In this document: positions 1 through 9,242 of the stretch, in pieces
Layout of the letters: each line of letters starts with the position of its first letter
Numbering within the stretch: position 1 is the first letter of the stretch
Assembly (NCBI RefSeq): GCF_018228765.1
Contig: NZ_CP073695.1
Coordinates: 682,001 to 746,000, forward strand
Origin: Halorubrum ruber
GTDB taxonomy: Archaea; Halobacteriota; Halobacteria; Halobacteriales; Haloferacaceae
Reading direction: 5' to 3'
DNA length: 64,000 bases
Notes under the pieces: model-generated
What the model saw: the letters and a program-made list of their open reading frames with translations, nothing else
Told to the model about the DNA's origin: nothing
The model's database searches: none
Program-made: the position numbers and the translations under genes

Positions 1-403
1 GCAGGCTCGTGCGCGTGAGGTGGACGGCGCGGTCGCGGTCGCCGATCTCCATGAACTCGCCGACCGCCGAGAACCGCCGCCACCGGGCGATCTCACGGCC
101 CGCGGTCTGCGCAGCGTCGTCGAGGTAGCGCGGGGCCGTTCCGAGTCCGACCTCGTCGGCGAGCCGCCGCAGTTCCTCGTGGGTCGCGGTCGTGTCGCCG
201 TCGATCCCCCACCACGTCTCGTGGTCGAGGACGCCGCCGCCCGCGAACAGCACCGTGTCGACGTCGGGGCAGACGAGGTGCCCGCCGAGCTCGACGTCGT
301 CGCCGGTGTTGGCGACGACCGCGGTCTCGGCCGGCTCGAACACCCGGGCCGCGCCGTCGAGGAGCTTCGGCGTGCCCGTCCCCCCGGCGAGGAAGGTTAC
401 CAT
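1..403 (-). CDS. cofD: 2-phospho-L-lactate transferase CofD, N-terminal part (runs off window)
   Basis: CofD joins the phospholactyl moiety to the deazaflavin Fo in coenzyme F420 biosynthesis; it is a cytosolic enzyme. Read leftwards from the ATG at 403, the protein begins [17 protein letters not shown] and continues with [13 protein letters not shown] and [14 protein letters not shown], which are the glycine-rich nucleotide-binding start and the NTGDD motif of the CofD family. About 134 codons are inside the window; the C-terminal half lies beyond base 1. No other F420 gene is visible in the window. The identification rests on motif recognition and is firm. Confidence 0.9.
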   Translation of the reverse strand, partial: MVTFLAGGTGTPKLLDGAARVFEPAETAVVANTGDDVELGGHLVCPDVDTVLFAGGGVLDHETWWGIDGDTTATHEELRRLADEVGLGTAPRYLDDAAQTAGREIARWRRFSAVGEFMEIGDRDRAVHLTRTSL

Positions 404-482
404 ACCGGCGCAAGGCGACCCCCGGATTTGTATCCTCGCCTCCGCGGACGGCGACCGGCCGGGCCGCGCCCGACGGCCCGCC

Positions 483-1409
483 TCACTCGGCGAGCGCCAC
501 GCTCGTCTGCATCCCCTCGGTGTTGAACGCGCTCCCGGCGCCCTCGTCGCCGAGGACGATCACGCCGGCGCCGGACCCCGTGATCGCCTCGAACTCCTCG
601 ATCGCCCGGTCCGCCGCGCCCTGGGCGTCGAGCCCCTCGTCGAGGAAGTCGACGGCGCGCCGCGAGAGCGTGACGCGCGCGATGTCCTCGCCGGCGCCCG
701 TCGCGCTCGCGCCGCCGGCCTCGGTACAGAAGAACCCCGACCCGACCTGCGGCACGTCGCCGACGCGCCCGGCAAGTGCGAACGACCGGCCGCCCGTCGA
801 GGTGACCGCCGCGAACGACTCCCCGTCGGTCGCCACCGCGCCGACCGTGTCGTGGTCGGGGGCGCCGTTTTTCCCGCCGTCGCCCTCCTCGGCACCGTCG
901 TCGGACGTCTCCCCCGCCTGGTCGTCGCCCGAGCCGAACCGCGATTCGAGCCAGTCGAGGTGTTCGCGGGGCGACCCCCGCGGCGGGTCCTCGGCCTCGT
1001 AGCGCTCGTGTTTCTCGTCGGTGAGCAGGTCGACGCCGGTCTCGACGCCGAAATCGGCGGCGAGATCGACCGCGTGTTCGCCGGAGACGAAGACGTGCGG
1101 CGTCTCGGAGTGAACCACGCGGGCGACGCGCGCCGCGTGCTCAACGCCCGGCATCGAGCAGGCCGCGCCGACCTCGCGGTCGGAGGTCATCACGCCGGCG
1201 TCGGTGCGGACGACGCCGTCCGACTGGACCGCGCCGCCGACGCCCGCGTTGAACCGGGGGTCCGACTCGAGGACGCCGACCGCGGACTCGACCGCGTCAA
1301 GCGGTGACGTGGCGTCGGCGCCGCGCGCTGCCGCGTCGTCGAGGACCGCCTGTCTGGGCTCCGGGTCGTCCGGCGCGCCGCCGGCGCCGCCGTGGACGAT
1401 GACTCGCAT
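483..1409 (-). CDS. plant-type L-asparaginase / isoaspartyl peptidase (Ntn hydrolase)
   Basis: Threonine-nucleophile hydrolase of the family that cleaves L-asparagine and beta-aspartyl (isoaspartyl) peptides. It opens [16 protein letters not shown], has the mid-region [14 protein letters not shown] and TDAGVMTSD, and carries the autocleavage site HDTVGAVA, where the Thr becomes the N-terminal nucleophile of the beta subunit. The C-terminal [25 protein letters not shown] stretch is interrupted in no obvious way and ends with [13 protein letters not shown] roughly 40-residue acidic insert ([17 protein letters not shown] region) lies just before the cleavage site. The ATG at 1409 is preferred over a GTG eight codons upstream because MRVIVHGG is the usual family start. 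About 308 residues, typical length. Confidence 0.88.
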   Translation of the reverse strand: MRVIVHGGAGGAPDDPEPRQAVLDDAAARGADATSPLDAVESAVGVLESDPRFNAGVGGAVQSDGVVRTDAGVMTSDREVGAACSMPGVEHAARVARVVHSETPHVFVSGEHAVDLAADFGVETGVDLLTDEKHERYEAEDPPRGSPREHLDWLESRFGSGDDQAGETSDDGAEEGDGGKNGAPDHDTVGAVATDGESFAAVTSTGGRSFALAGRVGDVPQVGSGFFCTEAGGASATGAGEDIARVTLSRRAVDFLDEGLDAQGAADRAIEEFEAITGSGAGVIVLGDEGAGSAFNTEGMQTSVALAE

Positions 1410-1558
1410 ACCGGAGGCTCCCGCGGCGGCCACATAAGCGCCCGGAAGGCGGCGGGAGAGTCGGGGGCATCGTGACGACCGACGACGCCGGGGAGGCGAC
1501 GAACGGGCCCGCGGTTCGACCGCCCCCGTTTATCAATCGGCCGCCCGAACCGCACGGC

Positions 1559-2587
1559 GTGACCGATTCGGAACCGAGCTCGGCGTCGACGGGCCCGACG
1601 CCGGTGTCGGTCCTGCTCCCGACCGTCCGCTGGACCGACGCCTGCGACGAGGTGGCGGCGCAGCTCCGCGGTCCCGAGGCGTTCGGCGGCGACTGGGAGG
1701 GCGGTGAGGGCGACGGTGACCGCGACGCCGACGGCGCCGACCCCGCGGCCGACGAACTGCTCGTGATCTGCGACTCCGCGGACGACCCCGTCGCGGACCG
1801 ACGCGGCGACCTCCCGGAGCGGGTCCGGATCGTGGTCGCGGGAGAGCCGGAGGGCTGCTCCGGGAAGGCGAACGCCATCGCGGCCGGGATGGAGGCGGCC
1901 GAAAACGACCGGATCGCGTGGACGGACGACGACTTTCATCACCCGTCCGACTGGCTGGCGACGCTCGACGCCGACTACGACCGCCGGGGACCGACCACGG
2001 AGGTCCCGGTGTTCGTCGGGCTCGACCCGCTCGCCCGGCTGTTCGAGCCGGCGTACGTGATCGGCGGGACGCTCGCGGTGTTCGCGGCCGGCGTCGCGTG
2101 GGGCGGCGCGGTGATCTTCGAGCGCGACGACCTCCGCGACGGGGAGGCGGCGTTCCGGCGGGACCTCCGGCGGACCGTCAGCGACGACGGGACGCTCACC
2201 GAACACCTCGACGTCTCGGCGGCGGACCGCACGCGGTACGTCGAGGCCGGCGGCTCGCTCCGGGGGTCGCTGGAGCGGTTCGTCCGATTCTTCACGATCA
2301 CCCGGTACCACGCCCCGACCGCGACCGCGTTCAACGCCGTCTTCGGCGTCGTCATGGCCGCGCTCTGTCTGCTCGCGCCGGTCGCGGGCGTGGCACTCGT
2401 CACGGCGCTCGCGGGGGCCGCGTACGCCCGGTTCGGAATCGACCGCGCGACGTTCCTGCTCGCGGCGCCCGGGGTGCTGATCGCCCCGCCGCTGATGGCG
2501 TACGCGCTCGCGCGTCGGACGTTCGTCTGGGGCGGGCGGCGCTACCGCTGGCGGTCGATGTTCGACGTCGAGGTCGAACCGGTCTGA
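1559..2587 (+). CDS. membrane-associated family 2 glycosyltransferase
   Basis: GT2-like enzyme expected to transfer a sugar from an activated donor to a lipid-linked acceptor at the cytoplasmic face. Visible features are the nucleotide-binding start VSVLLPTVRW, CSGKANAIAAGMEAA, the metal-binding DxD-type motif IAWTDDDF, and two or three hydrophobic segments near the C-terminus (AFNAVFGVVMAALCLLAPVA, ATFLLAAPGVLIAPPLMAYA). An acidic Gly/Asp insert follows the first strand, a common haloarchaeal elaboration. I chose the GTG at 1559 because a TTTATC box sits about 30 bp upstream (near 1530), giving a leaderless start; a GTG at 1472 would place that box inside the gene. The order resembles ceramide-glucosyltransferase-like GT2 enzymes, but the acceptor is unknown. 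Confidence 0.75.
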   Translation: MTDSEPSSASTGPTPVSVLLPTVRWTDACDEVAAQLRGPEAFGGDWEGGEGDGDRDADGADPAADELLVICDSADDPVADRRGDLPERVRIVVAGEPEGCSGKANAIAAGMEAAENDRIAWTDDDFHHPSDWLATLDADYDRRGPTTEVPVFVGLDPLARLFEPAYVIGGTLAVFAAGVAWGGAVIFERDDLRDGEAAFRRDLRRTVSDDGTLTEHLDVSAADRTRYVEAGGSLRGSLERFVRFFTITRYHAPTATAFNAVFGVVMAALCLLAPVAGVALVTALAGAAYARFGIDRATFLLAAPGVLIAPPLMAYALARRTFVWGGRRYRWRSMFDVEVEPV

Positions 2588-2683
2588 CGCAGACCGGAGG
2601 TAGAACCGGCAAACGCTGCGAGCGCGACGCTCACGCCGAAAACGGCAGGCACTTTAGGGGCCCAACTGAATCCACGAACGTTC

Positions 2684-3946
2684 ATGAGCTACGATAAGGT
2701 CGACGTCCCCGACGACGGCGAAGCTATCACGCTCGCCGACGAGGAGACCGGCGAGCTGAACGTTCCTTCGAATCCGATCATCCCGATCATCCACGGCGAC
2801 GGGATCGGCACCGACGTCGGGCCGGCCGCGCAGCAGGTACTCGACGCCGCCGCCGAGGCGACGGGCCGATCCATCGCGTGGATGCGCGTCTACGCCGGCT
2901 CGTCCGCCCGCGAGAAGTACGACGAGAACCTCCCCGACGACACCGTCTCGGCCATCCGCGACCACCGCGTCGCGATCAAGGGCCCGCTGACGACGCCGGT
3001 CGGCGCCGGCTTCCGCTCGCTGAACGTCGCGCTCCGGAAGACGCTCGACCTCTACGCGAACGTCCGCCCGACCTACTACATCGAGGGCGTTCCGTCACCC
3101 GTGAAAAGTCCCGAGAAGATGGACATGATCACCTTCCGTGAGAACACGGAGGACGTCTACGCCGGCGTCGAGTGGGAGGCCGGCACCGAGGGCGCCGAGA
3201 AGGTACGCGACTTCCTCGAAGACGACATGGAGATCGCCGACGTCATCCACGACGGTCCGGTCGGGCTCGGCGTCAAGCCCATCTCTGAGTTCGGCTCGAA
3301 GCGGCTCGTCCGCGAGGCGATCGACTACGCGCTCGCCAACGACCGCGACTCGGTCACCCTCGTCCACAAGGGGAACATCATGAAGTTCACTGAGGGCGCG
3401 TTCCGTGACTGGGGCTACGAGGTCGCCGAGGAGGAGTACGGCGAGGACGTGATCACCGAAGACGAGCTGTGGGACGAACACGACGGCGAACAGCCCGAGG
3501 GCACCGTCGTCGTCAACGACCGCATCGCGGACAACATGCTCCAGCAGCTACTGACCCGCACCGACGAGTACTCCGTCATCGCGACGATGAACCTCAACGG
3601 CGACTACATGTCCGACGCCGCCGGCGCGCAGATCGGCGGCCTCGGCATCGCGCCCGGCATCAACCGCGGCCACGGCCGCTGTCTCGCCGAGCCGGTCCAC
3701 GGCTCCGCGCCCAAGTACGCCGGCGAGGACAAGGTGAACCCCACCGCGATGATCCTCTCGGGCCGCGAGATGCTCGATTACCTCGGCTGGGACGACGCCG
3801 CGGACCTCGTGCGCGACGCCGTCGAGGAGACGATCGCCTCCGGGAAGGTCACCTACGACCTCCACCGGCAGATCGAGGGCGGCGAGAAGCTCGCGACCAG
3901 CGAGTTCGCGGACGCCGTCGTCGAGAAGATCGACGAGCTGGCGTAA
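2684..3946 (+). CDS. icd: isocitrate dehydrogenase (NADP-type)
   Basis: TCA-cycle enzyme converting isocitrate to 2-oxoglutarate and CO2. The 420-residue protein has all family hallmarks: IPIIHGDGIGTDVGPAAQ at the N-terminus, the substrate loop FRSLNVALRKTLDLYANVRP, TFRENTEDVYAGVEW, the catalytic-lysine region VTLVHKGNIMKFTEG, and the dehydrogenase signature NLNGDYMSDAAGAQIGGLG. HGSAPKYAG near the C-terminus is the adenine-side cofactor segment. A CTTTAGGGG box at about 2651 lies roughly 30 bp upstream of the ATG, so the transcript is probably leaderless. Monocistronic, followed by a structured spacer. Confidence 0.96.
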   Translation: MSYDKVDVPDDGEAITLADEETGELNVPSNPIIPIIHGDGIGTDVGPAAQQVLDAAAEATGRSIAWMRVYAGSSAREKYDENLPDDTVSAIRDHRVAIKGPLTTPVGAGFRSLNVALRKTLDLYANVRPTYYIEGVPSPVKSPEKMDMITFRENTEDVYAGVEWEAGTEGAEKVRDFLEDDMEIADVIHDGPVGLGVKPISEFGSKRLVREAIDYALANDRDSVTLVHKGNIMKFTEGAFRDWGYEVAEEEYGEDVITEDELWDEHDGEQPEGTVVVNDRIADNMLQQLLTRTDEYSVIATMNLNGDYMSDAAGAQIGGLGIAPGINRGHGRCLAEPVHGSAPKYAGEDKVNPTAMILSGREMLDYLGWDDAADLVRDAVEETIASGKVTYDLHRQIEGGEKLATSEFADAVVEKIDELA

Positions 3947-4032
3947 GCGAGGGTTCGAACCGCGCGGAATTTTCGGTTTTATCGGCATCGAAACGCTCCC
4001 GTCGAGCGCCGCTCCAGTCTCGGGCGTTATCT

Positions 4033-4087
4033 AAGATAGCGAACGGGCCGCTTGGGCGGCCCGAGTTTCGATCGGCTGCGCTATCTT
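4033..4087. other. nested stem-loop in the icd to TRAP spacer
   Basis: A perfect 8-bp hairpin (CGGGCCGC at 4044-4051, loop TTGG, GCGGCCCG at 4056-4063) is enclosed by a second perfect 9-bp inverted repeat (AAGATAGCG at 4033-4041 with CGCTATCTT at 4079-4087). A GTTTTATCG box near 3974 lies about 30 bp before 4005, so a short independent transcript through this structure is possible. Alternatives are an icd transcription end or a regulatory site. The remainder of the spacer to 4190 is AT-rich with no gene. Confidence 0.4.
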
Positions 4088-4190
4088 CGAAAATTCGCAG
4101 TCACAATAGCCACAAATTACAAACCGAACTGCGTAGAAGACACCGCTACAGATTCATGTATTCACAACCGTGTACCTATGACATCCTTAG

Positions 4191-4200
4191 TTATATATAG
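4191..4200 (+). promoter_or_regulatory. TATA box of the TRAP transporter operon
   Basis: TTATATATAG lies 24-33 bp before the ATG at 4224. It is the strongest AT-rich box in a locally AT-rich spacer and fits a leaderless or near-leaderless archaeal promoter for the three-gene TRAP operon. Confidence 0.6.
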
Positions 4201-4223
4201 TCGGATCCAGAACCGGATGCTGT

Positions 4224-5246
4224 ATGACTTCACACCGAACACGACGTAGATTCCTCGAAGCGACCGGTCTCGCTGGCGTGGTCGCACTGGCCGGCTGTAG
4301 CGGAAACGGCGGCGACGGAAGCGACGGTGGAGACGGCGGCGACGGAAGCGACGGTGGAGACGGCGGCGACGGAAGCGACGGTGGCGACACCGAGACGCGC
4401 CTGAGCTGGCACGCCGGCGGTACCGGTGGCACGTACTACCCGCTCTCGAACGAGATCAAGACTATCGTCGAGGCGAACACGGACTTCTCGCTGAACGTCC
4501 AGTCGACGGGCGCGAGTGTCGAGAACGTCGGGAGTCTCGCGGACGAGTCCGCGGACTTCGCGCTCATCCAGAACGACATCGCGTACTTCGCGAAGAACGG
4601 GACCGGCATCGATACGTTCCAAGACAACGCGATCGAGAACCTCCAGGGCGTCGCGACGCTGTACCCCGAAACGATCACGGTCGTCACCCTGGCAGACTCT
4701 GGAATCGAGACTCTGGGCGACCTCAGCGGCGCGACGATCAATACTGGGGACCTCGGCTCCGGGACACAGGTCAACGCGAATCAGATTCTCGAAGCCGTCG
4801 GGATCACCGACTACAACGAACAAAACGCCGGCTTCTCGCAGGCGTCCGAACAGCTCGCAAACGGCGACATCGACGCGGCATTCGTCGTTGGCGGCTGGCC
4901 GGTCGGCGCGATTGAAGACCTCGCGAACACGAACGACGTCAACATCGTTCCCATCACGGGCGAGAACCGTGCGGCCGTCAAGGACGCCGCCTCGTGGTTC
5001 GCCGACGACACGATCCCCGCCGGGACGTACACCGGCGTCGACGAGGCCGTTGAGACCGTCGCGGTGCAGGCGATGATCGCTACGAACTCGGGCGTGCCCG
5101 CCGACACCGTCGAATCGGTGACTGCGGCCATCTTCGACAACCTCGACGAACTGTCGATCAAGACGGAGTTCATCACCGTCGACAGCGCACAGGACGGGAT
5201 GTCGATCGAACTCCACGAGGGTGCGGCGGCGTACTTCGACGCCTGA
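4224..5246 (+). CDS. TAXI-family TRAP transporter substrate-binding lipoprotein
   Basis: Extracytoplasmic solute receptor that hands its ligand to the TRAP permease encoded two genes downstream. The N-terminus TSHRTRRRFLEATGLAGVV has a twin-arginine motif followed by a lipobox ending VALAGC, so it is predicted to be Tat-exported and lipid-anchored. After the Cys comes a flexible Gly/Asp/Ser linker made of three 9-residue repeats. The mature domain shows the TAXI pattern: LSWHAGGTGGTYYPLSNEIKT near the start, STGASVENVGSLADESADFALIQND, INTGDLGSGTQVNANQIL and AFVVGGWPVGAIEDL. TAXI receptors elsewhere bind C4-dicarboxylates or amino acids such as glutamate; the ligand here cannot be read from sequence. 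First gene of the operon. Confidence 0.92.
   Translation: MTSHRTRRRFLEATGLAGVVALAGCSGNGGDGSDGGDGGDGSDGGDGGDGSDGGDTETRLSWHAGGTGGTYYPLSNEIKTIVEANTDFSLNVQSTGASVENVGSLADESADFALIQNDIAYFAKNGTGIDTFQDNAIENLQGVATLYPETITVVTLADSGIETLGDLSGATINTGDLGSGTQVNANQILEAVGITDYNEQNAGFSQASEQLANGDIDAAFVVGGWPVGAIEDLANTNDVNIVPITGENRAAVKDAASWFADDTIPAGTYTGVDEAVETVAVQAMIATNSGVPADTVESVTAAIFDNLDELSIKTEFITVDSAQDGMSIELHEGAAAYFDA
4308..4388 (+). repeat. three 27-bp tandem repeats coding the lipoprotein linker
   Basis: Units at 4308-4334, 4335-4361 and 4362-4388 are identical except one base in the last; each codes GGDGSDGGD. They sit directly after the lipobox Cys and form the flexible tether between membrane anchor and binding domain. 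Near-perfect nucleotide identity suggests recent slippage or unequal exchange, so linker length probably varies between strains. Confidence 0.9.
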
Positions 5247-5363
5247 TCGGCGCCGATCGACGCACACTGACACACCGTTCGCGCTCGCGTCTCGTGATCG
5301 AGACGCGGCGCACCCACACCCTGCTCGATACCACAACACTCACTCCACACTCAACAACCACAC

Positions 5364-5879
5364 GTGGTAACACGTCACATACCCTCACGATTCCGGCTGG
5401 CTCCGGCGCTGGCGGTGGTAGCGCTCGCGCTGGTCGTGGCGCTCGCCGGCGTCGCCCTCGCTGCTCCGACTGGCCAGGTGCTCGTCGTCGAGGACATCGA
5501 CACGGGAGAACACTACATCACACAGCCCGTCGACAACGGAAGTACGGTCGCGCTGGAGTACACCCACAGCGTCGAGAAGACCCCCGTGTACGACGAGTAT
5601 CGTGTCGAGGGGGACACCCTCGTGAACACACGTATGGAGTTCCAATCGTACGGCTGGGGGCTCCCGTCGGGCGTAAACGTAACGAACGTTAACGGTACCT
5701 TCGTATACGATCCGCCGGGACCGATCATGACGCTCGAAACGCTTTCGGTCTCACCCGGCCGGATCGCGAACCACTCCCTGATCGTCGAGGATCAGCAGTA
5801 TGACTTGGTTGCGGAGACGAACGCCACCGACGTTCGCATTCGCGTCGAGCACCGGACGCTAACGGACGTATTCCAATGA
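5364..5879 (+). CDS. DUF1850 domain protein of the TRAP operon
   Basis: 171-residue exported or membrane-anchored protein with one N-terminal hydrophobic segment (LAPALAVVALALVVALAGVALA) and an outside domain containing VALEYTHSVEKTPVYDEYRV, the characteristic DUF1850 segment. DUF1850 genes are commonly found between a TAXI receptor and its fused permease, as here, so a role in assembly or ligand handling is plausible; no reaction is known to me. The start is a GTG 117 bp after the receptor stop; the stop overlaps the permease start in an ATGA arrangement, indicating translational coupling. Confidence 0.85.
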   Translation: MVTRHIPSRFRLAPALAVVALALVVALAGVALAAPTGQVLVVEDIDTGEHYITQPVDNGSTVALEYTHSVEKTPVYDEYRVEGDTLVNTRMEFQSYGWGLPSGVNVTNVNGTFVYDPPGPIMTLETLSVSPGRIANHSLIVEDQQYDLVAETNATDVRIRVEHRTLTDVFQ

Positions 5880-8620
5880 GCACGAATACCACACAACCCG
5901 GCGAAGGCGAGGAGATTTCCAGAGAGGAGGCCGACGAGATCATCGACGAGATCGAGCGCCGGCGGTCGTTACACGGGCTCGCCGCCCTTGCCGTCGCCGT
6001 GATCGGAATCTCTTTTTCCCTGTTCCAGCTGGTGCTCGCGGCGCGGAGCTTCACGTTCGTGGTTCCCCTCCCGTTCGTCGAGGACTTTCAGGTCTCGTTA
6101 CAGCTGCTACAGGCTAACGCGATCCACGTCGCGTTCGCGCTCGTGCTCACGTTCCTGATGTTCCCCGCGAGCATGGGCGACGGGTTCGTCTCGCAGAATT
6201 TGGGACGCCTTGCCGACGGCGTCGAGGACGCGTTCGGTTCCGACGGCCCGCTCGCGACAGCGGTCAATCGGATTCGAGGAGCGTTCCGCTGGGCGTTTTT
6301 GGATCCCAATCGGAGCCGCGTCACCCCCTTCGACGTGCTCTGTATGATCGCGTCCGGGCTCTCCGCGTTCTACTTCCTGACGGAGTTCGCGGAGATTCAG
6401 GACATGCGCTTTTTCGGCCTCGAAGGCGGCCGACCGGTCACCGGTGTCTACCCGTTCCTCGAGCCGATTCTGGGCGGGATCCCGTTCATCAGCGAGTACT
6501 CGTACGCGATGATTCTGGGTGTTCTCGGCGTCCTTCTGGTGCTCGAAGCCACTCGACGGACGCTCGGGCTCCCGCTCATGCTCATCGTCGCCAGCTTCAT
6601 CGTCTACGCCCGGTGGGGGTACCTGATAAGCAGTAGCACGCCGTTCCTCGGACTGCTCGCGATCCCGGAGCTCACCTGGCCGGACATCGTTCAGAACCTC
6701 TGGTACAACACCGAAAACGGGGTGTTCGGTATTCCGGTAACCGTCTCCGTTAGCTTCATCTACATCTTCATCCTGTTCGGGTCGTTCCTGGAGATGAGCG
6801 GTGCGGGCCAGTGGTTCATCGACCTCGCGTATGCCGTCACCGGTCACCGAAAGGGTGGCCCCGCGAAGGCGAGCATCCTCGCGAGCGGCTTCATGGGGAC
6901 CATCTCGGGCTCGTCGATCGCGAACACGGTCACCACGGGCGCGTTCACGATACCGCTCATGAAGCGATCGGGATACTCGCCCGAGTTCTCCGGCGCGGTC
7001 GAGGCCTCGGCGTCCTCCGGCGGACAGATCCTCCCGCCGGTGATGGGGGCGGCGGCGTTCCTCATGGTCCAGTACACCGCCACGCCGTTCCGGGAGATCA
7101 TCATCCTCGCGACCATCCCCGCTATCGTCTTCTTCTTCGGCGTCTGGGTGATGGTCCACCTCAAGGCGGTTCAGGAAGGTATCGGGGGGATCGAAGACGC
7201 GGAGTCCGAGTCACTCGGGACACACCTGGCGCGCGGGTGGTTCTACCTCGTGCCGATCGTGCTCCTCCTCTACTACCTCATCGGTGCGCGACTCTCGGTG
7301 TCTCGCTCCGCGTGGTTCACGCTCGTGGCGCTGGTGTCACTTATCACGTTTCTCGCGGCGTACAGCGAGGAGACCCGCGCGTTCCTCCTCAGTTCGATCG
7401 CGGTCCTCTTCGGCGTCGAGCTAGCGAGCTACGTCGTGGCGGGCGTTCCGGTGAGCGGTCTGGTGGGTGGTAACGCCGGCGCGGGGATCCCGATCGCGGA
7501 GGCGTTCTCGATAGTCGGCCCGCGGATCGGTTGGTACGCGATGCTCGCCGGCACGGTGACGATGCTCGTGTACTCGGACGTCCAGTCCAAGGTGCTCGAC
7601 CTCAATCCCACCGTCCAGAACGCGGCCGAATCGGCCGGCGATCGAGCCGGCCGAGACCTCGGTGACAACCAGCTGTTCCGGGTCGGGACGTTCGTCGTCA
7701 AGTCGATGGAGGAGGGCGCTCGAACGGCCGTTCCGGTCGTCATCGCGGTCGCGGCCGCCGGGATCATCCCCGGCGTCATCAGCGTCTCCGGGCTCGGCCC
7801 GAACCTCACCTCCCTCCTCTTGGCGCTCTCCGGCGGGTCGATCGTCGTCATGCTGCTCGTGACGGCCGTCGCGAGCATCATCCTCGGAATGGGGATGCCG
7901 ACGACGGTCACCTACATCATCCTCATCTCGATGCTGGCGACGCCGCTCGTCGAGTTCGGTATCCCGGAGCTGGCCGCACACCTGTTCATCCTCTACTTCG
8001 GCGTCATCGCCGACATCACGCCGCCGGTGGCCGTGGCGGCGTACGCCGCGAGCGGCGTCGCAAAGTCGGACCCGTTCGAGACCGGAGTGAAGGCGTTCTC
8101 GCTGTCGCTGAACAAGGCGATCGTTCCCTTCGCGTTCGTGCTCGCGCCGGGGATCGTCCTGCTACGTGAGAAGGCGAACGCCGCCGATCTACCGCTCCGC
8201 GACCGATACCGTGTGGTCAACTTCTCCGACCTCGCGGAGCTGTCGTACTCGGTGCCCGAGATCCTCGTCCCCGTCGTCGGCGTCTTCCTCGGCGTGGTCG
8301 CCCTCGGCGCCACCATCATCGGAACGCTGTACACTCGGGTCGACCGGTTCGGTCGAATCGCGTTCGCGCTCAGCTCCCTCCTGTTGATGGCGCCGGGGAT
8401 GCTCTCTACGTCCGTCTTCGACATGCTCGCGCTCGTCGACGTGACCGTCTCCGTCAACGCGCTCCTGCTTGACGTGACGCTGCGCGGTGTCGGGCTCGTG
8501 TTGTTCGTGCTGTTCACGCTTCGGAACCGGCGAGCGTTCGACAGCGAGGGCGACGAACCGCCGGGAACCGACAGGACGACGAGATCGGCCGAAGCCGCCG
8601 CCGGGTCCGAGTCGACCTGA
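5876..8620 (+). CDS. TRAP transporter fused permease (DctQ-like plus DctM)
   Basis: 914-residue integral membrane protein combining the small four-helix and large twelve-helix TRAP subunits, as is usual for TAXI systems. It should couple receptor-delivered solute uptake to an ion gradient. Visible are a charged cytosolic N-terminus (residues 1-40), a first hydrophobic block to about residue 260, then the DctM half with FMGTISGSSIANTVTTGAFTIP, SGGQILPPVMGAAAFLM and, in the second inverted repeat, LGMGMPTTVTYIILISMLATP and GVIADITPPVAVAAYAASGVA. The C-terminus is a short acidic tail. Starts four bases before the DUF1850 stop. Likely expressed as one transcript with 4224-5879. Confidence 0.93.
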   Translation: MSTNTTQPGEGEEISREEADEIIDEIERRRSLHGLAALAVAVIGISFSLFQLVLAARSFTFVVPLPFVEDFQVSLQLLQANAIHVAFALVLTFLMFPASMGDGFVSQNLGRLADGVEDAFGSDGPLATAVNRIRGAFRWAFLDPNRSRVTPFDVLCMIASGLSAFYFLTEFAEIQDMRFFGLEGGRPVTGVYPFLEPILGGIPFISEYSYAMILGVLGVLLVLEATRRTLGLPLMLIVASFIVYARWGYLISSSTPFLGLLAIPELTWPDIVQNLWYNTENGVFGIPVTVSVSFIYIFILFGSFLEMSGAGQWFIDLAYAVTGHRKGGPAKASILASGFMGTISGSSIANTVTTGAFTIPLMKRSGYSPEFSGAVEASASSGGQILPPVMGAAAFLMVQYTATPFREIIILATIPAIVFFFGVWVMVHLKAVQEGIGGIEDAESESLGTHLARGWFYLVPIVLLLYYLIGARLSVSRSAWFTLVALVSLITFLAAYSEETRAFLLSSIAVLFGVELASYVVAGVPVSGLVGGNAGAGIPIAEAFSIVGPRIGWYAMLAGTVTMLVYSDVQSKVLDLNPTVQNAAESAGDRAGRDLGDNQLFRVGTFVVKSMEEGARTAVPVVIAVAAAGIIPGVISVSGLGPNLTSLLLALSGGSIVVMLLVTAVASIILGMGMPTTVTYIILISMLATPLVEFGIPELAAHLFILYFGVIADITPPVAVAAYAASGVAKSDPFETGVKAFSLSLNKAIVPFAFVLAPGIVLLREKANAADLPLRDRYRVVNFSDLAELSYSVPEILVPVVGVFLGVVALGATIIGTLYTRVDRFGRIAFALSSLLLMAPGMLSTSVFDMLALVDVTVSVNALLLDVTLRGVGLVLFVLFTLRNRRAFDSEGDEPPGTDRTTRSAEAAAGSEST

Positions 8621-8731
8621 GCGGCGCTCTCGGTCTGCCCCGGACTTTCGGACGGCCGGTTCGGCCGCTTCGACGGCGAGCCAGCACCGTCAGCGTCTCC
8701 GTGCGAACGGAGCCGGGGACTTCCGCTGAAC

Positions 8732-9145
8732 TCACCCCAGCCGCTCGTCGAGGATGAGCCGCGTCTTCGTCGACTTGACCTCGTCCATCTCGCGGGCCTG
8801 CGTGATCAGTTCGTTGACCGCGCGCGTGTCGACCGCGTCGACGACGAGGACGACGTCCTCTTCGCCCGACACCTGCCAGACGAAGTCCACCTCTTCCCAC
8901 TCCACCATCCGCTGGCCGACTTCGTCCGTGTTGACGTTCATCTCCACCGAGATCTCGATCATCGCCTTCACGTTACCGGTGCGGGTCGTCACCGTGAACC
9001 GCTCGATCACGCCCTCGTCGGTCATCCGGTCGACGCGGTTGCGCACGGTCCCCTCGGAGGTCCCAACCCGGTCCGCGATCTCCGTGTACGGGGTCCGCGC
9101 GTCCCGTCGCAGGATCGAGAGGATCCGTCGGTCGAGGTCGTCCAT
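8732..9145 (-). CDS. Lrp/AsnC-family transcription regulator
   Basis: 137-residue regulator with an N-terminal winged HTH (MDDLDRRILSILRRDARTPYTEIADRVGTS through RNRVDRMTDEGVIERFTV, residues 1-50) and a C-terminal RAM ligand-binding/oligomerisation domain (residues 65-135; VWQVSGEEDVVLVVDAVD). It is divergent from carA with 97 bp between the two starts, so it may control carA, its own gene, or both; the effector, probably an amino acid in this family, is unknown. The order regulator-carA suggests a link to arginine/pyrimidine nitrogen supply. Confidence 0.9.
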   Translation of the reverse strand: MDDLDRRILSILRRDARTPYTEIADRVGTSEGTVRNRVDRMTDEGVIERFTVTTRTGNVKAMIEISVEMNVNTDEVGQRMVEWEEVDFVWQVSGEEDVVLVVDAVDTRAVNELITQAREMDEVKSTKTRLILDERLG

Positions 9146-9209
9146 ACCGGTCCGTCTCTCGCCCGTCGCCTTACCCGTTACGAATATCGTAACGAACCTT
9201 CGAACGACG

Positions 9210-9217
9210 CATTTATT
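9210..9217 (+). promoter_or_regulatory. TATA box of carA
   Basis: ATTTATTA begins about 33 bp upstream of the carA ATG at 9243, in the short spacer shared with the divergent Lrp gene. A palindromic-looking CGTTACGAATATCGTAACG lies just upstream (about 9174-9192: GTTACGA..TATCGTAAC) and is a plausible operator for the Lrp protein. Confidence 0.55.
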
Positions 9218-9242
9218 ATCCTTTGCGCGTACGTTTCTCGTA

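Noticed and set aside
3945-3968. GGTTCGAACC after icd as a tRNA T-loop
   Set aside because: The flanking bases cannot form the five-pair T stem, and no acceptor or anticodon arm is present.
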